Assembly: GCA_902729315.2 (NCBI GenBank)
Contig: LR746264.1
Location: 6,163,878 to 6,227,877 of the forward strand
Reading direction: 5' to 3'
Source of the DNA: Spirodela intermedia
Taxonomy: Eukaryota; Streptophyta; Magnoliopsida; Alismatales; Araceae
Length of the DNA: 64,000 nt
Under the pieces are notes generated by a model, which saw nothing but the letters and a program-made list of their open reading frames with translations, ran no database searches and was not told the DNA's origin. This document shows positions 23,241 to 35,200 of this stretch, in pieces; positions within the stretch are counted from its first letter, which is position 1, and the number at the start of each line of letters is the position of its first letter. A program made the translations under genes and the position numbers.

Positions 23241-26200
23241 ATGGTAGAAACCAGGAGGAGCTCGTCGTCGTCAAAGCGTGCGCTCCCGTCGTCGCCCCCT
23301 CCGTCCCGGTCGGGGAGCAAGCGCCAAAAGGTTTGTTCGCAGATCTTTTTGTTTTTTTTCGTTTTATTGGCCCCTCTGGCTCAAACGTTCCCCTGGGTCT
23401 CACGCGTCATTCTGCTTCGTCGGGTTGGGATTCTTGGCGAAATCTACCAGGCAGAGGCGATTTCCCTGACGGACTCAGACCAGAGTGGTCAGAAGGAGGA
23501 CGAGGCCAATCTGAAGGAACCGGGACAGATTCCTTCGCCGCCGTCGGCAGCTCCTCCTGACCTGTCGAAGGAGTCTGCCGAGTCAATAGCTCCACCGGAG
23601 GATAAGCCCACCGGGGATGGGGTCGAGCATAGCACCGTCACAGGGATGTCACCTCGAGGTCCGATCTTTCACCCGTTTTTCTGCATGCATGTAATCCCTC
23701 GGTATTTTTCTACCTGTACCTTTTATGTTATCTTCTTTTTTTGATTTCGAGTTTGTTTTATTTTGGTGTTGTAAGGGTGCACTTCTATACAGTCGGAGCA
23801 GCTGGCAAAGCTATTAGGACCAGTGGATTTGCCCAAGAAAAGAGTAGGAAAATCTCGGCCAAAAGTGGCATGGGGAAAGCTCTTATCACAATGTTCACAG
23901 GTTCGTTTTCAACCGGCTATTTTCCATTCTAATTCTATCGTTCTGTTTCCCCAAAATTCCCCCCCCCTTCCGCCCAGTTTACAGATGAAATTGTTCTTTG
24001 CTCATTCTCTTCTTATTTCTTTAGAGCACGTAGTGCATAATAGTCTCGGCTCAAATTATTTCTCAACAGCGGTGATTCTGTTGTAATACGTATTTTCCTT
24101 CTCAAGTTCATTCATAATGGTCAACAACGAACGGTAATGAACTTTATTGAACCGTTTTCTCACTCACTATGATAGTGCACCAGCGAACACAGTTCACTAA
24201 GGTGAAAAAACTCTTCTCTTTAAGCTTGCTACCCTTGGGAGGGTACATTTAGATGCTTGGAAATATTCGTAATGCTTGCCATACTATTGTTTATCCTGGG
24301 CATTTAGTTTCCTGTCTAAAAGACGCATTCATATAGACGTGTGCTTGTTGTCCAAGTGCCCGACTATTCTTTGTTTGACCTGGTTGGTGTTCATCTAGGG
24401 CTCAAATAATTCTTTCTCTTGCACCGTTCTATTTATGTACGGAATGCGATATAAGCCAAAGAAAGGTATATCTCAGAAGAAATACAAAGTCGGAAAGTAG
24501 CCAAAGAAAAAGAGAGCAGGTCCCATTGATTTTGGTCTTCTGTACTTCACTATGGACTGACATCATTATATACAAACTTTGGTTCATTCTGGATTTATTA
24601 GTTCTTATCAAATAGCTTTTAATCCACCCATGAGACCTTCACACATCTGATAACCACGCTAGAGCAGAAACTCTACTGCGAAACTTTACCTTGATTCAGG
24701 CATCTTCCCCACATCTAAATTTTACGAATGGATGGATAAAACATGACCTGACACAGCGGAAGGAATAAAGTTTCTATGGCAGGAGACCACTTCTTTGAAA
24801 TAATTTTTTGATTTGCAAACTCATTATCGACTCATTCAACATGATCAATCACGGTAAATAGGGAAAATATAGGAACAATGAGTGAAAAAGTAATATCCGA
24901 GAAAAGGCAAACGTGAATTAAGTTATCCAATTTTCGCAGAATTTTATCCAGATCCCGTATGGAACTTAATGAAATTCCTAACCCTTCCGAAATTGTACAA
25001 GGTTTTCTCAAACGGGCCTATTTCAGCAGGTGGGAGACATCTTTTGACCCCTATTCAACACCTTTTTTCATTAACACTAAGGCCAAGTGTATTCATTGTG
25101 TTAATTGGGAATTTTTGTTGGAAGAGTTTGCATGTGGTGATTGAAAAATACCTTTGCAAGAGATATCCTAGATGTGAAGCATGAGCATGAGGAAGGAGAG
25201 AGGAAGCAGGGCGTTTCATGCTCAGGAAACCAAAAAGACAAGGGGCAAGTAGAATCGAAGGGATGTGGATGTTCAGGAGATTGCTTTGATTGCTATTTAT
25301 TTATTTTGGAGGGGGGTGTGAGGGCCTGAGAGAATTAAAGAAGTGGAGGTGTCCTACTATATCTGAGTTTATAGAAGAAGAGGTGGAATTGTCAGAATAG
25401 GGTTTGAGCTTCTGGGAATGCAGACATGCGTTCACTTTTATCTGATCGGGTTGTTCAGTCATTCTTGTTGTCCTTGATGCCTTCAATTTTAATTTTTGGG
25501 TGTAAGCTGTCAACACATAAGGAATGCCAGATGGGTCAGTTCCCTTGATAGTTGATCCCCCCCAAGAGAAAAGGAAAAAAAGAAAGAACTAAAAGGGGAA
25601 CACTTAAAATTGTCCATAATGGATTTGATTTTTGCTTAACAAGCTGTAATGAATGGGTTGAGGCACTTTATTCCCCTTGCTCATTTAACTATAACGAGCT
25701 AGATTGAACTGAAACAAATCTTGCTGATGAGTTGCTCATCATGTTCACTGCAGCAAAAATCTATATATTTTCAGTTTATTTTTTTCATTTTTCGTCTTTT
25801 GTCTGTCATACGCGTCTATAATGATTCTTTGAATTTATCGGTGAATATTGGGTTCTCCCTGTATTACAATAAAGGTAATCTGGGTCATTGTAGAATTTTC
25901 GGTGAATACTGGAAACAGAAAACTCTACAATGGCCCAGCTTACTTTTATTTACTTGTATAACATGTTGGTTTTTTTTCTTGGTTTTCCAGAATCCTCACC
26001 AATCTATATTTAGTTCGACTTTCACTGTTGGTCATGGAAAAACTTGCAACTTATGCTTGAAAGATCCAAGTGTCAGTACAGTTCTCTGTAAACTGAAGCA
26101 AATCGAGGTATGGTCTTTCTGGTCTCCAAAATGCTAGGAGATTTAGTACATGCTTTTGCGAGTTGAATGCATATGATGAAGTATTGTCACTGATTTCAGT

Positions 26201-29200
26201 TTTTTTTTCTTTCTTTAGTGTGGAGGGACGTCGGTTGCCTCACTTGAGATTTCAGGGAGCAAGGGTATTGTTCAAGTTAATGGAAAGACCGTTGAGAAAA
26301 ATTCTAATATCATCCTCACTGGAGGAGATGAAGTGATTTTCAATTCGTCCGGGAAACATGCTTATGTATCCTTTTATGCCTCGTTTGTTTTAGCTTTTGC
26401 CATTCTATGTGAATAGTTTAGCAAAATGTTAAAGGATTTTTTGTGCACCTGTCTTGTATTTGGTGGCCGCAAAATATACCGTTTTTAATGTTCTTTTTTT
26501 TCGAATAGGATTCCTTAACGTGCTATCAGATTTTCCAGCAGCTGCCTACTGAAAACCTTACTGGACAAGCATTGCCGTCATCTCTTGGCTTATCTGAAGC
26601 ACAGAGTGCTCTGATTAAAGGAGTCCATCTTGAATCCCCGTCAGGAGATCCTTCTGCTGTTGCTGGAGCATCAATATTGGCATCATTATCACATCTGAGA
26701 AAAGATTTGGCGGTTCTTCCTCCACCAGCACAGAATGGTGAGAATGTAGAGCAAGGACTAGAGAGGCCTTCAGAAACTCCAGCTTGTGAGGTGTCTGAGA
26801 GCTGTACTCCCGACATTGATATCAATTGCCATGTTAGGAATGGTACAACAGAACATAATGTGGTTGCTGGCGTTCCTGCTGGTGACAAGGCTGCTGTTCT
26901 CTCTGCTGATCTCACTGCCAATAATACCTTCCATGTTAATCCCGTTGGTTTGGATCCTCGTCTTGACACAGAAGCGGGAAAGATTTCCAGGTCAAATTAT
27001 GAAATGAGGCCCTTTCTACGAATGATTGCAGGATCCTCTGCATCTGAGTTGGATTTGAGTGGAAATGTCTACAAAATTTTTGAGGATCAAAGGGAGCTCC
27101 TTAAGGATTTAGAATCTCAAGCAGCTTTACCATCAACAAGATGCCAAGCTTTTAAGGATGGCCTGAGACAAGGCATTCTTAATGCCGGTGACATTCAAAT
27201 ATCATTTGATAGTTTCCCTTACTACCTAAGGTTAGTACTTGTTCTGTTTCTCCCGTTGTTTCCATTGGATACCCTTTCTTTGTGGATTTATGTCATTTGC
27301 CTAAATTGTTGGATCTTGGTTCCTGAGATGATGGTTCATACTTTCTGATCTTTTCGATTTTTCCATAGATATCTTCTGCTGTTTTGGAGAATAATTTTAT
27401 TGGCATCCTTTTCACTGATGCCATCTCCAAAGTGTTGTTTGCCCAAAGGTTCCTTGGAATAGGGCTTGTAGCTTTTCCCATGAAGTAGGCTTACTGTTAT
27501 TTGTGAAGCATAACCTATCAATGTAAGGTTATGCCTTTCCTTGGAATAGGGCTTGTAGCTTTTCTTTGGAATACTTTGGTCTGCCTTGCATTCCTGTTTG
27601 TGTTATCAATGTAAGGTTGCTTTATGTTTGACTAGCTCTCGGTGAGTTTAGGGTGTGTTAATGAGCTTAGCCTCGCTTTAATGTAGATTCGATCTTTTTT
27701 CTAGTCACAAGAAAAGGCATAAAGGTGCATCGGCATTGAAGTAAGTGATTTTGGCATCTCGCCATTCTATCCTTCATATTGTTTCCTGAAATTCATGGCG
27801 CCTGTATCATGGATCCTATTCTTCATTAATTTCCAAGGTTTTTCATTGAATTTTTCTCAAAACAATTGTACAACTGAAGGAATCAGGGAGCAGAAGCCCT
27901 TGTCGATTAAGCAAATTGAATGGGATTGGCTTTTTTAAAATCAAATGTTGCAATCTACTGCATTCAGTTTTCTCTCACGAAAGGAAATTGTGTTAACTCT
28001 GTCAAGTCACTTTTGTCTTGTTCATCCTTCCAAATTCAGTTGTAGACAGGTCAGCGAGGTCTCTCGCTATGTTATCTTCTTGATCTTGGTTTACAGAAAG
28101 TTTTTCTTTGAGGGGTGACTCTCTGAGTTCGATAACGAATTAAAAAAATGGATCTGTTTTTCTGACGCGTGGTAAAGTTGCTGGCAATGCATCCGCTCTG
28201 GTAATCAGTAGAGTACAGTGTGGACCTATTTGCGTACTAATTTGGCGTTGAGCGATTCTGACAATTTTGATGAGCGTCACTGGGCAGCGTCGGAATCTAT
28301 TTATATATGTGGTACTTCTTCGATGATGGGTCATTCCGTTACGTTGGAATAGTGCAGGAGTGCTTCATTGATGGTAATAAATGGCTGCTTTGGTGGTGAT
28401 CTGCATGTTCATTGTAAATGATACAGTTCTGTAGAGGTTCGTGTTCATGTTGAATGGCAGCAATGTGGCAGGACATGAAAATGTTTTTTGACGATCTTTG
28501 ATGGATTCGTTTGTGTATACGGTGTTAACGCTTTGGTCCAATGCATGGTTATTCTTATGTTTTTGTTCTGGCTACATGCATAAGAAGCGTATTTGTCAAT
28601 TGTCCTCGCTTGTGTTGTCAAGTGTGCTTTCTCCCCAAAGGGAAGTTCTTTTGGTTGGTAAAATGAGATGAACGGATGCTAACTTAGTTGGGCACATCTG
28701 TTTGTATGTGTGACACTTAATTTCAACCCTCGAACTTTTTCGCTCGTTCTGTCCTTACAATCTTTTACTAATTTTTGTTCTTGTCATGTAGTGAGAGCAC
28801 AAAAAATGTGTTGTTATCTTCTGCCTATATTCACCTGGAGTGCAAGGAATTTATTAAATACACTGCAGAAATAGCTTCCGCCAGCCAACGAATATTATTA
28901 TCTGGTCCTATAGGTACAACGGTTTACACTTTCTTTCTTTATGGATGGATCTCCTGTGTGCAGTTCTTTACCATCTGTTACATTAACTTGTCGCTACTAC
29001 GTGTTACAGGATCTGAAATTTATCAGGAAACTTTAGCAAAAGCACTTGCTAAGCATTTTGGTGCCAGATTACTCATAATTGAGTCTCTCGTTCTCCCGGG
29101 TGTAAGCTTCCTTCAATTCCAATGTCGATCAATATGTTTCTGAGTGCTTGTATCTTTTGTACCATTGGGAGAATAATAATTGAATTTCGAGGTAGTAAAT

Positions 29201-32200
29201 GTTGAAATTCTAATTTTTTTCGGGGAATTTTTGTTAAAATCTTCAGGGTGCTTCTTTGAAAGAATCGGAACCTCCTAAAGAAGGTGCTAGGACCGAAAAA
29301 TCAGCAACTTTTACAAAGCAGCGAGCATCAGTAGCAGATGCTGCTCAGCTCAAGCGACCAACTTCGAGTGTAGATGCCGATATTGTTGGAGCATCAACCT
29401 TTAATTCACAATCTCAGCCAAAGCAAGAGGCATCAACCGCTACCTCAAAAAATTATACATTCAAAGAAGGCAAGCTGACCGCCACTGTGACCTGTCATGT
29501 TTCTATCTTTTACTACAAATGGATTCTTTATAGTATGTTTGCTTCCACTTGATTTCTTTTTTTATGTCAATTCCTTTTTTAGGTGATAGGGTTCGATATG
29601 TGGGACCAATGCAGTCTACTGGATTTCCTATTCAGGCTCCACCAAGGTGCATACTTTGATTTCTTTCTATCTACAATATATGGTCAAATTCAACTCTCAT
29701 TCATTTTCGTATTATGCTTTTCTCAGTTCAAAATTTCCTCTGATGTAGTTTAGAGGCAGTCAGCAACAACCTAGACATATCAAGGCCTAAGCCTTGGACC
29801 TATATTGTGGAAAAAAGTGAAAAAATGTCGTTTAAAAAAAAAGGAAAACGTACCACTGTTGGCAGGGCTTTTACTTGGGTTTGTGAAAATATTTGTGAGT
29901 GGGTCGGAATGTTTGTGAGGACAAAGACAAGTAAATCATTTTGCGAAGGCTGGCTAGTTTATTTTGTTTTACACCTTGCTGTCATAGATTACAGTTTTTC
30001 TGATGATCTGGGGATTGAGAGATTATCTTTCGCTCATTTATATTGTCTCTTTTTATTTATCTAATGATTCTGGTGCAGATTATCTGAAACAATAATCTGT
30101 ACGTAAAACAAAAAACCTTGGTACTGTCTGAGGAAGCTGTTTACCAGAAAACAGTCTCAAAACGTTGCCCCTTCTTTCACAGATAAACGACAGTGCCTAC
30201 AAAATAATGGACGGGCCTTAGCTATGCTCTTTTCCCGTTTTTGATCTTACATAATGCTTTACCAATGCTAATTTTCATTGAAAGCTTGCCTCCAGTCTAG
30301 TCTCTCTCCAGTTGCATGACAAAATCATCTATATCTGCTTTCGATTCATCCCAAGTCATGGAATGCCCGATTACCCTCATGATGAATCCTTTGTGAGAAC
30401 TTTTGGACAATGCTGCATATTGTGGTTTCTGTTAAAGTTATTGAAAGTTCTCATTTTAGCATTTTTTCGTTGGTTAATGGGTGAGAGAAGATGAAAAGGG
30501 TACATTACTTGGGTACTTCATGACTTCATGACTGTTGCTTTAATATTTTGTATTGGATAACATATTTACTCCTTTTATTCATTCATTGCGACAATACTTG
30601 TTGATGGATCTGTCTTCCTCTCATTTTTCATCTCTTTCTCTTTTGCAACCTGCGGTTCTAGAAGCAATGAATAATCCTACTCCAATTTATCGTACAACAT
30701 TTCCTACACTTTTTACTATCAATTTATTGTAGTTGTTGGCTGATAGTTGAACTATCTTTGCAGAGAGGTCTTTCCTGACTGTGATTATTGGACCTTGAAA
30801 GTTGCCTTGTAGTTTTACATTTATTGCTCATTTCTGTTTCTATGTTTCTCGAAGAGAACGTTTGCTTTATGTTCTGAATTTTCTGAATCTATCTATTGGA
30901 ACGTAAATGTTGTTATTGTGCTACCTTCTAGGCTTCTGTGCTGTTAGACTAAACATCATCTTTATTTTCAGGGGACCAAATTATGGATATCGGGGAAAAG
31001 TACTTCTTGCATTTGAAGATAATGGAGCTTCTAAAGTTGGAGTTAGATTTGATAGACAAATTTCGGAAGGTACCGATCTTGGAGGCCTTTGTGAGGAAGA
31101 CCATGGCTTCTTTTGCAGTGGTGATTACAAATCTTTCCACATAAATTTATCCATGTTTTTGTTACCACCTAACTACGTTGCTTTCCTCGATGGATTATCT
31201 TCTGTGTTGCAGTCTTTTGTTTGCCTGACAACAATTTTTTCCCCTTTATGTGGTATGTCTGCAGCTGAAAACCTTCGTTTAGACTCTTCTGGTGATGACA
31301 CTGAAAAGCTTGCTATTAGTGAGCTCCTCGAGGTTTTGTCTCTCTTTCCTCCACTAAATAAAATTCTCATATATATATATATAATTAATGTCATTTTGTC
31401 TTCCAGGTTGTTACTGATGAATGTAAAAACGGTCCTCTACTTGTTTTCATGAAAGACATAGAGAAATCGTTGGCTGGTATGTCTGACTCATATGGAAGTT
31501 TAAAGACAAAGCTTGAGTTGATACCAGCTGGTGTTCTAGTAATTGCATCTCATATTCAGATGGACAGCCGGAAAGAAAAGGTTCGAAAATATGATCCAAT
31601 TTAATAATTTTTTTGTGTCTATTTTTTACACTTATGTTCTGAAAACCGGTAAACATATTTTGCAGTCTCATCCCGGGGGTCTTCTTTTTACCAAGTTTGG
31701 AAGCAACCAAACAGCTCTATTGGACTTTGCTTTCCCGGTATTCCCCAGCTTCTTTTCAGTTTAAATAGCATTATTATTTATCTTTATTTTCTCACACATC
31801 CTTCTATTCACTTGTCTGCGTATTTGATTTCAAATCCAAATTGCCAAAGCTTCTGGTTAAGTGTTGAGGGCATACCCTCAACTATTCCCTGAGGGTTGGA
31901 GGATAGGGATAGGGATGTTTTCAGAACTCTATTAATATACCTCTATGGAACTGAACATCAAAATGACCTCGGTTATGCGACCTAAGATGAAAATAGTACG
32001 GCTGCCAAAAAGTCTAGGGGTTTTTCGTTTGTGAAACTCATCAATACCCATCATCTTTCAACACCATTTTCCTGGAGTATGCCATCTTGTGACCCTGGGT
32101 ACAATAGTTGTACATCCATTTCTTTCTTTTTGTTAATTCTTGGAGAATGCTGCTATCATTTTTTGGTACTTTTTTGCTTAATAAAAATACTTTATAATTG

Positions 32201-35200
32201 ATGAAATATCCTTAATGTCTTTGCTATTTTGGTCGTATCACCCAAATTAGCTTATCCGATATTCGATCTGATGTTGCAACCCGTGATGAATTAGACTTTC
32301 GAAAACCTATAATTCAGTACAGTTCGTACAAAAAGATGTGTAGCAGTAAGCTAGTGCTGATTATGTTACTACTCTTTAGAGTAGTTATGCCACTATCCGA
32401 TACTCTTTAGAGCTGAGAAGTTTGTGAGGGTTTCTTTTTCTATTTTAGGTATTTGTTGTAATTACATATTGGATCCAAAGTTTTACCTTCAAAGTTTGCA
32501 AGTGGATGAGGGGAAGATGACCCGATTGGCAGGTTTTCAGCTGTTTAGAACCTTGAATGCATAAACAACGGTAGTCGGCAGTTCAGCGTGAAGGGAAAAG
32601 TAAAAGTAGAGAAGAAAAAAAACCCGATGGAGAGACCAAGGCATATATAACATGCACTGATGTATCGCAGGTCTTTGTAGTGGTGAACAAGACAAAATAA
32701 TATTACCTGTCACCTATGTTTTTGCGTATAGTTTGTCATTGCTACCAGTTCTTCAATTATGTACGAATTTTCAGCTTCTCATCCTCTTCTGTTGAGGGCT
32801 GGACTATACTTTGCATCCTTCTCTTCTACTTCCCATTCTTCTTCTTCTCCTTATATTTGTGTTTGTGGGGTTAATTGTGACGTTCTTCATAGAAATAAGA
32901 AAATAATTGTGCGTGTTATCCAAAATAAGAAATATGAGTTCAACACGCATCCAATACGCTGATGGATTAAATATATTTGATACTGATGATGAAAAAAAAT
33001 CTATAATTTGAAAAGGGTAATCTTTCCCTTACAGTTTTGCTTGTTAAATTTAATAAATCGGGTATTGGTGGGACTGGGTGAAATCATTAGCACCTGCATG
33101 AAGATGCTAGACTTTTGGGGTGTGTAGTGGGATTTCTCATCAGATATCTTAGGATCCCTCTTTCGTATGGTGCATTCAGACCAGAGGATCAGAAAAATTG
33201 TTAGCATTTTGAGCTCTAATTCAAAGTAATTGAGGACTAGAAAGTCATCTCGTGGAAGATCAATTCTCTGAAAGTCTGTGTCATCTAGCTTGAGGATTTT
33301 TCATCTCTCTATCGTCACGGCAGATCAATTCTCTGAAAGTGTCTTGTATGTTCAGACCATAAAATTTTCTGAGAGAATTGAAACCATTAGGACTTCGTTA
33401 TTTTATACATGCAGTGCTTAACGATCAACTCCGTTTGTTACTGTGTATCATTCTCTTGGGAAATAAACGAGGGGCTTTTCAGTTATCATACAGGCGTATT
33501 ACAGAAAAGTAATCAGGATAACGGGAGAATGGGCAGTTGTGGCTGGTTAGTGATGACCAAACTGAAAGGGAGTATAAATTGGTAGGCTGAAACCACTTGG
33601 GGGAGGGGGGGGGTTGGTTTCAGGCATGTCAGCTACAAATGTTAGTAAGTCTTCTCGTTAGGACAGTGTGTTTTATGACAAGTATTAGTTTCCTCTATTT
33701 GTATGCTAGTACATCATGCACTATCATTCTCATTATTTAATTCTTAATACTAATTATCCTTTCTTTGTAATCATTTTTCTTTCTCCACTGTTCCTTATGT
33801 GATTTCTTATTTTTTTTTCTGTATTTGGTTTTTTTATTTAACAAGAGACCTCAAAAGGTGGCCTGTTCTATTTGGTAAATTCGTACCGTGACATTTTCTC
33901 TTTTTGTTTGCGATAATATTAATTGTAAATTCGGTTCAAAGTATTATTATTCAGTTAAGATTCAACTTGCTTATCCAGAAGGTAATTGTCGGAATGTTAT
34001 AGGACAATTTTGGTAGGCTACATGAAAGAAACAAAGAAGTACCAAAGACAATGAAGCAGCTTAGCAGGATTTTTCCAAATAAGGTTACCATACAGCTTCC
34101 TCAGGTATCTATCAAAAAATGACTCGTGTTTTAGTGATTAGAAAGCAAGTCCTAATAACTTTTATCAGGATGAAGGCCAGCTTTTGGATTGGAAGCAACA
34201 ATTAGACCGTGACGTGGAAACTCTTAAAGCAAAGTCTAATGTTCTTAGCATTCGTACAGTAAGCGACCACTAAACGTTTTCTATGACCTGTCACTTGTGA
34301 AGATTTGTTCTCTATAGTTTTATAGTTTATCATACGTTCTTCATACCCTTTTAGTTGGAGTGGGCTTTCAAATCTGGATGAATAGTGGGCCAAAACAACT
34401 TAATCGGGCTCTAGCCCCAATTTGAAAAACCCTTTTTATCCATGATCTGCATTGGAAGGATTTATTCCACACAAGAAGTAATTTACATAATGTGGAGTAC
34501 TTTTATTCTGGACAAGTTTTCCATCTGATTGGCATCCACATCTTTTGGTGCATGGTTCCTTTGTTTGCCGTATTTTTTATCTTTTTTGGCATTTTCATTG
34601 AAAATTAAAGCAAAAGTTTGTCCTCAGTCACTTTTGATCAATAACATTAAAATGTTTTCTTACTACTTTTGTCCTGAAGATTCAGTCGACTAACTTATAT
34701 GATTTTAATATTTATGTGCTTCATAAAATACACATCAATTTGATGATCATCGACTTGTGATACAAATTGATATTTCAATTTGAAAAATATTACATTGAAT
34801 GGAATGGAATGGTTGTTAATTTAACTCTTGGCAGATCCAACATTGAAAGGCTGGACCACATTTATTACTCTATTCATTGGAGCCTAATGACCTATTTCTC
34901 TGTCACATGGCTCATTTCATGGTTAAAAACAGTGATCACAATATTCAGATGGTCTTCATATTTTATCCAACTTATCTCATTATTTTCTTCAGAATACAGA
35001 TACGTTTGTTCATCTTATTTAGGTTTTACTTATTTGATAAAATCGGCTCTGACTTTCCAGAGCATACTTTTTTCTTTCTTGGCAATTTTTTTGATTCATT
35101 TGTTTTCATTATTAAAATATCCTTAAGGCTAACGTATTTATGTTCCTTTCAGTTTCTAAATCGCAATGGACTGGATTGCACTGACCTTGACGCCATATGC

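Noticed and set aside
22981-23403. Arg/Glu or Ser/Leu repeat proteins over the CT tract
   Set aside because: They are translations of the dinucleotide repeat in the ATPase leader and have no independent support.
33265-33345. Direct repeat of AGATCAATTCTCTGAAAGT
   Set aside because: It is real but short and isolated in an intron, and not regular enough for an array or CRISPR.
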